Shown: positions 8,286 through 16,089 of the stretch, piece by piece
Layout of the letters: the number at the start of each line of letters is the position of its first letter
How positions within the stretch are numbered: position 1 is the stretch's first letter
Origin: Chloroflexota bacterium
GTDB lineage: Bacteria; Chloroflexota; Dehalococcoidia; Tepidiformales; Tepidiformaceae
Length of the DNA stretch: 45,529 nt
Direction: 5' to 3'
Assembly (NCBI GenBank): GCA_963169135.1
Contig: CAUJEQ010000262.1
Location: forward strand, 1 to 45,529
Notes under the pieces: model-generated
Database searches by the model: none
The model's input: only the letters and a program-made list of their open reading frames with translations
What the model was told of the DNA's origin: nothing
Program-made: the position numbers and the translations under genes

Positions 8286-9959
8286 TCAGCCCGCTGCCAC
8301 CTCGACGGCCAGATCCGCACAGGGCTGGCCCAGGTAGCTGCCCTGGCCCTCGTCGCAACCGATGCTGCAGAGCATCTCGACATCCTCCGGTGACTCGACG
8401 CCTTCGCCGATGACTCGGATTCCAGCGTCGTGAACCAGCCGGATGACCCCTCTGAGTAGTCCGCGGTAGTGGCGAGAGCGAAGCTTCTCGCGGACAACGC
8501 TTCGATTGAGCTTCAGGGCCGTCACCGGGAAGTCCGCGAGCTGGCCAAGCTGTCCGACGCCAGACGCAAAGTCGTCCACAACCACTCCGACACCGAGGCG
8601 GCGAATCGCGCCGAGCACCTCCCCGGCGCCCCGTTCCTCGAGCCGGCGGGAATCGGAGATCTCGATGTCCAGCAGATCACCGTTCATGCCCTCGGTCAGG
8701 AGGAGCCGGCCAAGGCGGGCCGGAAAGAGCGGGTCGTGGAGCTGGTCCGCCGCGACGGGAACCGCCAGCCGGACCCCGGACCCACTGTGGTTCCGGACGT
8801 GGAGGCGAATGGCCTCCCTCAGCACCCATTCGCCAATGGCCACCATCTGTCCGGTCTGCTCGGCAAGCGGCAGAAACTCTTCTTGCGGGACGGCCCCGTG
8901 TCTCGGGTGGTGCCAGCACCCCACGGCCTGCACGGACACGATGCGCCCGGTGGTGAGGGCTCGAACGGGCTGATGGGCCAGCGAGATCTGTCCCCTGGAT
9001 ATCGCCATCTCCAGGTCTTGCCGGAGTGCAAGTTCCCGCATCGCGGCGCGCCCCATTGCGGGGCTGTAGGCCATGACCCCCGAGCGCGCGAGCTTGGCCG
9101 ACCCGAGGGCAAGGTCCGCGCAACGAAGGAGCGCGCTCGAATCCCGGCCATCCCGCGGCGCCAGTGCGATGCCAACACTGACCGAGAGGGGATGGCCAAG
9201 AAACTCGACTCCCCGCGAGCTGACATCCGCGCGGATGCGCCAGGCGCAGTCTTCGGCCTCGCCGCCCTCTGAGCCCGCGTCTCCGATCATCACGAGTACG
9301 AACTCGTCGCCACCAAGCCGGAAGGCCGCGGGGCCCCCCACCGCTTCGCGCAACACGTCCCCCATATTCCGAAGCGCCTGGTCGCCCTGCGCGTGGCCAA
9401 AACGGTCGTTGATCCCCTTGAAGTCGTCCATATCCATGAGCAGCAGGGCGACGTGTTCGCGCTGGCGCCAGGCCTCGTCCAGCCGCTCCAGCAGCGCCCG
9501 GCGGTTGCCGAGCCCTGTCAGTGGGTCAGTGAATGCCAGGTACTCCAGCTCCCGTGCGTGGTCCACCTCCGCGCTCACGTCTTCCTGGAACGCTACGTAA
9601 TGGGTCGGACTCGGATTGCCTACCGGGAGCGGTGTGACGGTCTGGGCCACCACGTAGAGGTCCCCATTCCGGGTCCGGTTCACCACCCGGGAGGTGAAAC
9701 TGCGCCCGGAGCGAATCTCGCTCCAGAGCCGGGCGTAGTAGTGCTCGTCGTGCAGCCCCGACTGGAGGATGCGCGGGTTCTGGCCGATGGCTTCCTCCGG
9801 TGACCAACCGGTGACGCGCCCAAACGCCGCGTTTGCCCAGATGATGGCGCCAGAGGCATCGGTTACGAAGACGACACTGCCGGCGGCCTCAAGAGCCGCC
9901 TGGGCCAGGGCTCGCGGCAGTTTCGCCGGGGAACCACCCGTTCGTGATGCAGGATTCAT
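8286..9959 (-). CDS. PAS-GGDEF-EAL protein; diguanylate cyclase with degenerate EAL domain
   Basis: 557 residues from the ATG at 9959, which is preceded by AGAGG; the open frame runs further upstream, but that part has no domain-like sequence. A PAS domain (about 18-130) is followed by a GGDEF domain (about 140-300). The latter has LTGLGNRR, DMDDFKGIND and an intact RLGGDEF with GGDEF at 216-220; no RxxD inhibitory site lies just upstream. The EAL domain (about 305-555) is degenerate: QAV at 344-346 replaces EAL, VPVA replaces the VNVS-type metal-site segment, and LKLN replaces LKID, although DDFASG and GEGVES remain. Cyclic-di-GMP synthesis is therefore plausible, while hydrolysis is unlikely. 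The EAL part may bind ligand. No membrane segment is seen. Confidence 0.9.
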   Translation of the reverse strand: MNPASRTGGSPAKLPRALAQAALEAAGSVVFVTDASGAIIWANAAFGRVTGWSPEEAIGQNPRILQSGLHDEHYYARLWSEIRSGRSFTSRVVNRTRNGDLYVVAQTVTPLPVGNPSPTHYVAFQEDVSAEVDHARELEYLAFTDPLTGLGNRRALLERLDEAWRQREHVALLLMDMDDFKGINDRFGHAQGDQALRNMGDVLREAVGGPAAFRLGGDEFVLVMIGDAGSEGGEAEDCAWRIRADVSSRGVEFLGHPLSVSVGIALAPRDGRDSSALLRCADLALGSAKLARSGVMAYSPAMGRAAMRELALRQDLEMAISRGQISLAHQPVRALTTGRIVSVQAVGCWHHPRHGAVPQEEFLPLAEQTGQMVAIGEWVLREAIRLHVRNHSGSGVRLAVPVAADQLHDPLFPARLGRLLLTEGMNGDLLDIEISDSRRLEERGAGEVLGAIRRLGVGVVVDDFASGVGQLGQLADFPVTALKLNRSVVREKLRSRHYRGLLRGVIRLVHDAGIRVIGEGVESPEDVEMLCSIGCDEGQGSYLGQPCADLAVEVAAG

Positions 9960-10021
9960 TCTTGCCTCTTTCCAGCGTTGAACCGATCGAGTACCGGTTG
10001 CCTCGATAGACGGAAGGCCCG

Positions 10022-10190
10022 GGCCGGTGCCGGCCAGACGCAATCGCGCCAATCCTCTGGTCTTGTAGTCGGCAGCCTCGGATCGGACTTCAGTGCCGCC
10101 GCCACCCGGAGACACGTGAGATCCGAGGGTTTTCCCCCTCCGGCAACGGTGCCTTTCCTCCGTGGCAGTCGGGCCAGCCCCTACCGACTC
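10022..10190. promoter_or_regulatory. Candidate structured leader/regulatory region upstream of the GGDEF-EAL gene
   Basis: The divergent intergenic space is packed with inverted repeats: GGCCGG/CCGGCC at 10022-10035; a perfect 8-bp pair CTCGGATC (10077-10084) with GATCCGAG (10120-10127); and CCGACT (10184-10189), which can pair with either of two AGTCGG copies (10067-10072 or 10167-10172). Read on the minus strand this would be the 5' leader of the GGDEF-EAL mRNA, ending about 60 nt before its start codon. Competing pairings are typical of a switch. I could not match it to a known riboswitch class by eye. Confidence 0.4.
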
Positions 10191-10247
10191 CCAGAGTGAC
10201 GACACGGTGAACCGCAACTGGTTCGAAACTTTCGTCCGAGGGATTTG

Positions 10248-11084
10248 ATGACTACTTCGACTCCAATGCGAGTTATCCACGGGACCAACGGGCACATTGG
10301 CCTGGCCGCCTACCGGCCGGAGTTTGGCGCGCAGCTGCCCCGGGAGCGGTGCGTGGCGGTGGTGCTTTCGAGTCCCGGTGACCGTTCCACGCAGCTTCTG
10401 CCCGTACTGGCCGGACTGGGAGTGACGGCCATCGACCGGTTCTTTGACGGCGAAGCGCACCGCATCGTCGCCGCGCTCCGGCCCGAGTTGGCCATCCTGG
10501 TCTGCGACCCGACGCAGCCGGAGGGCGGCGAAATGATTCGGACCATAGCCGCGAGCCGCGCCGGCCGCCTGCTGGTGGTCGATACCGGGGGATCGGCAGC
10601 CGGAACTATTGCCGCCCTGGAGCTCGGCGCCGATGCCACGCTCAGCGATCGCGATGACGCTGCCATTGTGCGCGCGACGCTGACTTCACTGCTCCGGCGC
10701 GTGCACTCACCCCACCAGCCCAACCTTCCGCCTGCTGAACCACAGCAGCTGCGTGTCGGCGCGCTGACTATTGATCGGGACACCTGCGAGGCCCGTCATG
10801 ACGGCGAGCTCGTGCCGCTCACGCGCACGGAGTTCCAGATCCTGAGGCATCTCGCGTCCCGGCCCGGGAAGGTGCAGAGTCCGGGCAAGATCATGTCGGC
10901 CATCCACGAGTACACCTACACCGATGTCGAGGCTCAGCAGGCTGTCAAGGTGTACATCCGCCGGATCCGCCGAAAGCTTGCCGACTGCTCCAGCCAGTCA
11001 GTTGAAATCCTCAACTCCCGTTCGTTCGGGTACCGGCTCCAGGCCACGTCAGCGGCAGAGCTCGTCGAGGAGTCCGCCGCCTGA
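10248..11084 (+). CDS. OmpR-type winged-helix regulator with receiver-like N-terminus
   Basis: 278 residues from the ATG at 10248, with GAGGGA upstream; a TTG directly before it is the alternative start. Residues about 35-150 look like a CheY-type fold (alternating hydrophobic strands, LELGADATLSDRDD near the end). The strand that should end in the phosphorylated Asp reads ELAILVCDPTQP, so the expected Asp position is Val and an Asp lies two residues later. Classical phosphorylation is therefore doubtful. Residues about 165-265 are a clear OmpR/PhoB winged helix (LTRTEFQILRHLASRPGKV, then VKVYIRRIRRKL and SRSFGYRL). It is followed closely by the CpaE-like ATPase gene and may work with it. Confidence 0.82.
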   Translation: MTTSTPMRVIHGTNGHIGLAAYRPEFGAQLPRERCVAVVLSSPGDRSTQLLPVLAGLGVTAIDRFFDGEAHRIVAALRPELAILVCDPTQPEGGEMIRTIAASRAGRLLVVDTGGSAAGTIAALELGADATLSDRDDAAIVRATLTSLLRRVHSPHQPNLPPAEPQQLRVGALTIDRDTCEARHDGELVPLTRTEFQILRHLASRPGKVQSPGKIMSAIHEYTYTDVEAQQAVKVYIRRIRRKLADCSSQSVEILNSRSFGYRLQATSAAELVEESAA

Positions 11085-11136
11085 CCCGCCTGCCTCCTGT
11101 CGCACACCAGACCTCCCGCCTGAGAGGAGTGCCCGC

Positions 11137-12345
11137 ATGCGCGCCCGTACCGCCCTCCTGATCGACCCGCGCGGCGAAATGCCGCAGGCGGCGTTGGCGG
11201 AACTCGAACGGGCCGGTATCACCGTCGCGGAGACCACCGGCTATGGGCTCGATGCGCTCCAGGCCGCGTTCACTGTGCGGCCCGCCCTGATCCTCATAGG
11301 CATATCTGACCCCGTCGCCCGCCCCCTCGACCTCATCAGGCGCATTCACGACGCTCTCCCGGACTCGGTTATCGTCGGTGTCATCGACACGTCCGCCAGA
11401 GACGCTTTCGAACACGCCATCGCGGCGGGAGCTGCGGTTTGCCTCGATACCCGGGATCCGCAGGCGGCGTTTGCACTCGCGATTGGCTCGGCCCGGCGCC
11501 ACTACGAGCGGCTGCAGCACGGCGAACGTCTCGCGGCCATTGAGGGCGGCCAGGTAATCACCGTACTCGGGGCCAAGGGCGGCGTCGGCAAGACCACCAT
11601 CGCGACGAACCTCGCGATCGCCCTCGAACGAGCGTCCCAGGGGGCCGTAGCCCTGGTGGACGGCGACCCGCTCTTCGGCGACGTGGCGCTCTCCATGGAC
11701 CTGCCCGTGCAGAGTTCGCTCGCGGATGCGGTTGCGGACCTGTCTTCGCCGGAGCCCCGGGACATCCGGGAATTCTTGACGCCCTCGTTCAACGTTTCGG
11801 TGCTCCCGGCTCGCGCCAGGGCACTCGACGGAGCGCTGGTGACCGGCGACGACCTGGCGGCGGTTGTCGCACGGCTTCGCCAGTCGTTCGACTTCGTGGT
11901 CATCGATACCGGCGGAGCCTTCACCGACCTGTCAACGGCGGCGGCCGATGCCGCAACCACGCAGATCCTGGTCACCACGACCGAACTGAACAGCGTGCGC
12001 GATGCAGCCCGCGCCATCCGGTGGTTGCGGCAACGCGGGGGGCTGGGCGCCCCTGTGCCCCAGTTACTCCAGAACCGCGCTGGCATGCGCGGAGGACTGT
12101 CCCGGCCGGAAGTCGAGCGCGAGCTCGGCGTCTCCGTCGTATGGTCCGTTGCGGAAGACAAGCGTCTTTTGCAGGCGATGCAGGCCGGCGTCCCGGTTGT
12201 AGAGCGTTACCCGAACTGCCCTGCCGCGGTTGCGATTCGGGGACTGGCCTCTTCGTTCGTCCACGTGCACGGCAGCCTCCGGCGGCCCCCGCCTGGCAAC
12301 GCAGGCAGGCGCCCCCTTGCCAGGCTCTTTCCCTATACGGCCTAG
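11137..12345 (+). CDS. CpaE/MinD-like P-loop ATPase with receiver-like N-terminus
   Basis: 402 residues from the ATG at 11137, preceded by GAGAGGAGT. The open frame extends upstream, but that part overlaps the previous gene out of frame and has no recognisable domain. Residues 1-120 resemble a receiver fold without a usable phospho-Asp (LILIGISDP). From about 138 there is a ParA/MinD ATPase: deviant Walker A AKGGVGKTT (146-154), VDGDPLFGDVAL, and FDFVVIDTGG. The CpaE family, with this pseudo-receiver plus ATPase layout, localises Flp/Tad pilus machinery. No tad, cpa or flagellar genes are visible here, so its partner is unknown. Confidence 0.85.
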   Translation: MRARTALLIDPRGEMPQAALAELERAGITVAETTGYGLDALQAAFTVRPALILIGISDPVARPLDLIRRIHDALPDSVIVGVIDTSARDAFEHAIAAGAAVCLDTRDPQAAFALAIGSARRHYERLQHGERLAAIEGGQVITVLGAKGGVGKTTIATNLAIALERASQGAVALVDGDPLFGDVALSMDLPVQSSLADAVADLSSPEPRDIREFLTPSFNVSVLPARARALDGALVTGDDLAAVVARLRQSFDFVVIDTGGAFTDLSTAAADAATTQILVTTTELNSVRDAARAIRWLRQRGGLGAPVPQLLQNRAGMRGGLSRPEVERELGVSVVWSVAEDKRLLQAMQAGVPVVERYPNCPAAVAIRGLASSFVHVHGSLRRPPPGNAGRRPLARLFPYTA

Positions 12346-12351
12346 GTGGAT

Positions 12352-12398
12352 CACCCGGGTCGGCCGCGGGTGTTCCCCGAGAGTGGTTCAGGGGTTTT
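12352..12398 (+). terminator. Tandem weak hairpins after the CpaE-like gene
   Basis: CACCCG (12352-12357) pairs with CGGGTG (12367-12372). Then CCCC (12375-12378) can pair with GGGG (12391-12394), which is followed by TTTT (12395-12398). The hairpin with the T-run directly follows the CpaE-like stop codon and resembles a weak intrinsic terminator or an attenuator ahead of the sigma-factor gene. Confidence 0.35.
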
Positions 12399-12428
12399 AC
12401 CGCGTCGGTTAGGGGAGGAATTCCACCC

Positions 12429-12532
12429 GGGGTTGGGTAACAACCCCGCGTACCCGCGGGAACCGGGCAGTCCCAGAGTTGTTACCAGCCAGCCACTCGC
12501 ATGGCGGGGGGCTTCACGGTCAAGGAGCAACC
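12429..12532 (+). promoter_or_regulatory. Sigma-factor gene leader with mutually exclusive stems
   Basis: Stem A: GGGGTTG (12429-12435) with CAACCCC (12441-12447), loop GGTAA. Stem B: GGTAACAAC (12436-12444) with GTTGTTACC (12478-12486), a perfect 9-bp pair enclosing a 6-bp hairpin CCCGCG (12445-12450)/CGCGGG (12455-12460). A and B share bases and cannot coexist. GGTTG (12431-12435) could also pair with CAACC at 12528-12532, between the ribosome-binding site and the ATG at 12534. This layout is switch-like; ligand or trigger unknown. Confidence 0.45.
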
Positions 12533-12533
12533 A

Positions 12534-13256
12534 ATGCAAAACGCAAAATCACTGCTGTCGTCCGAAGAACGCGACAGGTTGATCGAAGAGCATCTTCCGC
12601 TCGTCCGCTATGTCGTCCGCAAGATGCACATCGCGAACCCGCCCGCGGGCCTCGACTTTGATGACCTCGTGGGACACGGCACCCTGGGCCTCATCCAGGC
12701 GGTGGACCGTTTCGATGGCGGCCAGGGTGTTCAGTTCAGCAGCTTCGCCATCACCCGCATCCGCGGAGCCGTCCTCGATGCACTCCGGTCGCTGGACCCT
12801 ATCGGGCGCCCTACGCGGACGATGGCCAAGCTCATCGACACGACATTCAACACGCTGGCCCTGGAGCTTGGTCGCGAACCAACCGCCTGCGAGGTGCAGC
12901 AGGCTTCCGGGATCGAGCCGGACCGGTACTGGCGGGCACGGGCGGCCGCGAACATGACACTTGTCCCCTTCGAACACCCTTCTTCCGAAGAACACGGCTG
13001 GGAGGAACGCATTGCGGACGAGACCGAGAACGTCTCGGCCAGGCTCGAACACCAGGACATGGTGAGCAGCCTTGGGGCGGCGGTCGCGACTCTGCCCGAC
13101 CGCGAACGGCTGATCCTCTCCCTCTATTACGTTGAGGGACTCACACTCAAGGATGTTGCGCGTGCACTGGACATCTCGGAGACGCGGGTGTCGCAGCTGA
13201 TGCACCGCGCGTACACCCGCCTCCGCACCAACCCGGCGCTCGCCGGCGCCGCCTGA
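12534..13256 (+). CDS. Sigma-28 / FliA-WhiG type RNA polymerase sigma factor
   Basis: 240 residues from the ATG at 12534, preceded by AGGAG at good spacing; an in-frame upstream ATG at 12501 lacks such a site. Region 2 is seen in LPLVRYVVRKMHI, DFDDLVGHGTLGLIQAVDRFD and FSSFAITRIRGAVLDALRSLDPI (about 20-95). Region 3 follows (LGREPTACEVQQASG), and region 4 is LPDRERLILSLYYVEGLTLKDVARALDISETRVSQLMHRAYTRLR (about 185-230). The SxRxxRxxA-type linker and FliA-like size point to the sigma-28 group rather than ECF. In other bacteria such factors drive flagellar, sporulation or stress genes; no flagellar gene is in the window. It carries a 188-bp structured leader. Confidence 0.88.
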   Translation: MQNAKSLLSSEERDRLIEEHLPLVRYVVRKMHIANPPAGLDFDDLVGHGTLGLIQAVDRFDGGQGVQFSSFAITRIRGAVLDALRSLDPIGRPTRTMAKLIDTTFNTLALELGREPTACEVQQASGIEPDRYWRARAAANMTLVPFEHPSSEEHGWEERIADETENVSARLEHQDMVSSLGAAVATLPDRERLILSLYYVEGLTLKDVARALDISETRVSQLMHRAYTRLRTNPALAGAA

Positions 13257-13285
13257 CGAGTGGAAACCGGCATTGGCAAGCCTTG

Positions 13286-13327
13286 CGGGTGGCGAATGAG
13301 GTTGCCCACTCATTGCAATGCCACCCG
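13286..13327. terminator. Stem-loop between sigma-factor and response-regulator genes
   Basis: CGGGTGGC (13286-13293) pairs perfectly with GCCACCCG (13320-13327). Inside it, AATGAG (13295-13300) pairs with CTCATT (13309-13314), separated by an asymmetric internal loop. It lies 30 bp after the sigma-factor stop codon and about 40 bp before the next start. There is no T-run. It is probably a terminator or processing site; a leader element of the downstream gene is also possible. Confidence 0.5.
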
Positions 13328-13368
13328 TCGGGAACTATGGTGTTCATAACTACTGGGGGCGGTTGCTC

Positions 13369-14073
13369 ATGCCCTTGGACTCTCGTCACGGCATTTCGAA
13401 GGGGCCACCACTCCGGGTAATCCTTGCGGACGATCATGTGCTCCTCCGCCATGCCCTGGCGACACTGCTTGACTCTCGTCCCGATGTGGAAGTTGTCGCC
13501 GAAGCCGCTGACGGACACGAGGCCATCGAAGCCACCGAACAGTGGCACCCGGATGTCGTCATCATGGATGTCGGAATGCCCCGCATGAACGGCATCGAGG
13601 CTACCCGTCAGATTCATGCCCGTTTTCCCGCAACGAAGATCGTGATACTCAGCGCGTACGGCGATACGGCAGTTGTGGGGGAAGCACTCGCTGCAGGCGC
13701 CTGTGGCTTCATCATCAAGCGTTCGGACATCGAAGAACTGGGGCTGGCGCTCCGGCTCATCTCAACAGGCAATATCTACGTTTCGAGCGAGCTTGCCGCG
13801 CACATGGATGTCGCCGAGGTGACTTTCGCGGCGAAGAACAATTCACAGGCGCCCTCCGGACTGACTGACCGGGAACGTGAGGTCCTGCAACTAATTGCCG
13901 AGGGCCACACCATGCGCGTGATCGCGGAAATGCTCGTCATTAGCGTAAAGACGGTTGAAGGACACAACAGCCGCATCATGGCGAAGATTGGCGCCAAGAA
14001 CCGTGCGGACCTCGTCCGTTACGCAATCGAAGCGGGCCTTGTGCGGTCCGAAGCGCCGTCGCGGCGGGCCTGA
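13369..14073 (+). CDS. NarL/FixJ-type response regulator
   Basis: 234 residues from the ATG at 13369; the open frame begins earlier, at an ATG inside the preceding stem-loop, but those residues are not domain-like. A receiver domain (about 14-130) has acidic ADDH, phospho-acceptor Asp67 in VVIMDVGMP, Ser and Lys of the switch (ILSA, FIIKRSD). A LuxR-type helix-turn-helix follows (LTDREREVLQLIAEGHTMRVIAEMLVISVKTVEGHNSRIMAKIGAKNR, about 165-215). It is directly upstream of a hybrid histidine kinase, which is its likely partner, although that kinase carries its own receiver. Confidence 0.92.
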   Translation: MPLDSRHGISKGPPLRVILADDHVLLRHALATLLDSRPDVEVVAEAADGHEAIEATEQWHPDVVIMDVGMPRMNGIEATRQIHARFPATKIVILSAYGDTAVVGEALAAGACGFIIKRSDIEELGLALRLISTGNIYVSSELAAHMDVAEVTFAAKNNSQAPSGLTDREREVLQLIAEGHTMRVIAEMLVISVKTVEGHNSRIMAKIGAKNRADLVRYAIEAGLVRSEAPSRRA

Positions 14074-14109
14074 CACCGCCGCACTGGCTCCTGGGAAGGG
14101 CAGATCACC

Positions 14110-16038
14110 GTGAGCGAACCCGTACCTCCTGAACCCCCTCGGGGACCTATCGGAACTGGCGACCCGTTCCTGGAACTGCTCCTCGACTCGATCCCGAGCA
14201 TGGTGTTCGTGAAGCGCGCAGACGACCTGTCCTTCGTCCGGGTCAACCGCGCGGCGCACGACTTCGCCGGACTGCCTGAGGGCGCGCTCGCGGGGAAGAC
14301 GGACTTCGATATCTTCACAACCAGCACAGCCCTCCGGCAGCAGGAGCGCGACCGGGCGGTGCTCGCGACCGGCCGCCCGTGGCAGCTCCCGGAGGAACCT
14401 TTTGATACGCCGAACGGCCGCCGGTGGCTGTGGGCCCACTCCGTTCCTGTCGCTACCCTGACGGGAAGACCCGACTTCTTGATTTCGGTCGCCAGGGACG
14501 TCACCGAGCAACACCTGTTGAGGGTGACTTCGGCGGCGTGGAGGGAGATCTTCGAACACGCGGACTGGGGCATCGTGGTCGCCAGCGCCGATGGGACGCG
14601 GCTTGAGCGCATGAACCCCGCGTTTGCCCGGATGCATGGCTACACCGTGGCCGAACTGGAAGGCTCGTCGCTCCTCGATGTCTTCGCGCCCGATGCGCGC
14701 GCCGAAATCCCGGCCCTCATCGAGTCGGCACACCGCCAGGGACACATCACCTTCGAGTCCGTGCACATCCGCAAGGATGGCTCGACATTCCCGGTGCTGA
14801 TCGACGCCACCGCCGTAAAGGACGAACTGGGCGCCACCCTGTACACGGCCGCCAACGTCCAGGACATCTCCCTGCTCAAGGAAGTAGAAGACGGGCTCCG
14901 CGCCGCCCGTGCCGAGGCTGACCGCGCGAATGATGCAAAGAGCGAGTTTCTCTCTCGAGTGAGCCATGAGTTGCGAACTCCCCTCAATGTCATCCTGGGC
15001 TTCGCGCAGGTGCTCCAACTCGATGAACTGGCGCCCGCCCAAACGGAGAGCGTGGGCCACATCCTGGGCGCCGGCCGCCACCTCCTGGCGTTGATCGACG
15101 ACATCCTCGATATCTCGCGCGTCGAAACCGGAAATGTCGACCTTTCGATCGAGTCAGTCGCGGTGAGGGACACCGTCGAGCAAGTGCTCGATCTGATGAG
15201 GCCACTGGCGGCACTGTCGGGAGTGACGCTCAACAACGCCAGCCCCGACTGCGCGTGTAACGTTTCCGCCGACCACCAACGCCTGCAGCAGGTGCTCCTG
15301 AACCTGGTCTCGAACGCCATCAAGTACAACGTGGAGGGTGGGAGCGTGACCTTTTCCTGTGGCGAAGACGTGGCGGCCATTGCGCTTTCTGTAGCGGACA
15401 CCGGGATCGGCTTGCCACCGGACGCGATAGATCGCCTGTTCGAACCATTCGACCGGCTCGGCAGAGATGGAATGGGAATCGAGGGCACCGGGCTCGGCTT
15501 GAGCCTGAGCAAGGGCCTGGTGGAGGCCATGGGCGGCAGGATCAGCGCTTTGCCGAACCCGGGCGATGGAACCACGTTCACCGTGCAGCTCCCGCGCGCG
15601 GACGCACCCGAGAGCCGCGCCAGGATCGCACCTGTCGAAGCCATCGCCGCCGGACACTCGACCGGGCTCGTGCTGTACATCGAAGACAACCTGGCCAACT
15701 TCCGGCTCATCGAGCAGGTGCTCTCGCGGCGCACGGGAGTGCGTGTCCTGCCGGCGATGCAGGCCGGGCTCGGCCTTCAACTTGCCCGCGCCCACCAGCC
15801 AGACCTGATCATCCTGGACCTCCACCTGCCGGACATGAAGGGCGAAGAGGTGCTGCGGCGGTTGCTCCGCGACCCGGCGACCGCCTCCATCCCGGTGGTG
15901 ATAGCCAGCGCGGACGCCACCGCGCGGCAGCTGGAACGGCTGCTCGAACTCGGCGCCCGTGCGTACCTGACCAAGCCCATCGATGTACGCAAGCTGCTAG
16001 AGACCGTCGACGAATTCCTGCCCGTGCCGGGCGCGTAG
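14110..16038 (+). CDS. PAS-PAS hybrid histidine kinase with C-terminal receiver
   Basis: 642 residues, GTG start after GGGAAGGG, 36 bp behind the response regulator. Order: PAS 1 (about 18-135), PAS 2 (about 140-258), short coiled coil, HisKA with SRVSHELRTPLN (phospho-acceptor His286), HATPase with NLVSNAIKYN (398-407), DTGIGLP (430-436) and GTGLGLSLSKGL, and a C-terminal receiver (about 518-640) with IEDN, Asp570 in LIILDLHLP and TKPID near the end. No membrane segment is evident, so it is probably a cytoplasmic sensor. The attached receiver could act as phosphate sink or relay. Signal unknown; PAS domains may bind a cofactor or small ligand. Confidence 0.92.
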   Translation: MSEPVPPEPPRGPIGTGDPFLELLLDSIPSMVFVKRADDLSFVRVNRAAHDFAGLPEGALAGKTDFDIFTTSTALRQQERDRAVLATGRPWQLPEEPFDTPNGRRWLWAHSVPVATLTGRPDFLISVARDVTEQHLLRVTSAAWREIFEHADWGIVVASADGTRLERMNPAFARMHGYTVAELEGSSLLDVFAPDARAEIPALIESAHRQGHITFESVHIRKDGSTFPVLIDATAVKDELGATLYTAANVQDISLLKEVEDGLRAARAEADRANDAKSEFLSRVSHELRTPLNVILGFAQVLQLDELAPAQTESVGHILGAGRHLLALIDDILDISRVETGNVDLSIESVAVRDTVEQVLDLMRPLAALSGVTLNNASPDCACNVSADHQRLQQVLLNLVSNAIKYNVEGGSVTFSCGEDVAAIALSVADTGIGLPPDAIDRLFEPFDRLGRDGMGIEGTGLGLSLSKGLVEAMGGRISALPNPGDGTTFTVQLPRADAPESRARIAPVEAIAAGHSTGLVLYIEDNLANFRLIEQVLSRRTGVRVLPAMQAGLGLQLARAHQPDLIILDLHLPDMKGEEVLRRLLRDPATASIPVVIASADATARQLERLLELGARAYLTKPIDVRKLLETVDEFLPVPGA

Positions 16039-16089
16039 GACGGCCCGCTGCACCGGGCAGCCTCCTCAGCGGTGAGTGGCCTCCCGGGA

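Noticed and set aside
10060..10190. Cobalamin or c-di-GMP-I riboswitch
   Set aside because: The minus-strand sequence has a loose resemblance to the B12 box (GACTACAAGACCAG) but the other conserved cobalamin segments and the GEMM core are missing; kept only as an unassigned structured region.
10215..10230. tRNA T-arm-like sequence GGTTCGAAAC
   Set aside because: No matching acceptor, D or anticodon arms around it; it lies in a promoter region before the ATG at 10248.
9960..10460. Upstream extension of the GGDEF-EAL reading frame
   Set aside because: The extra 167 residues run into the divergent regulator gene, have no domain character, and a good start with AGAGG exists at 9959.
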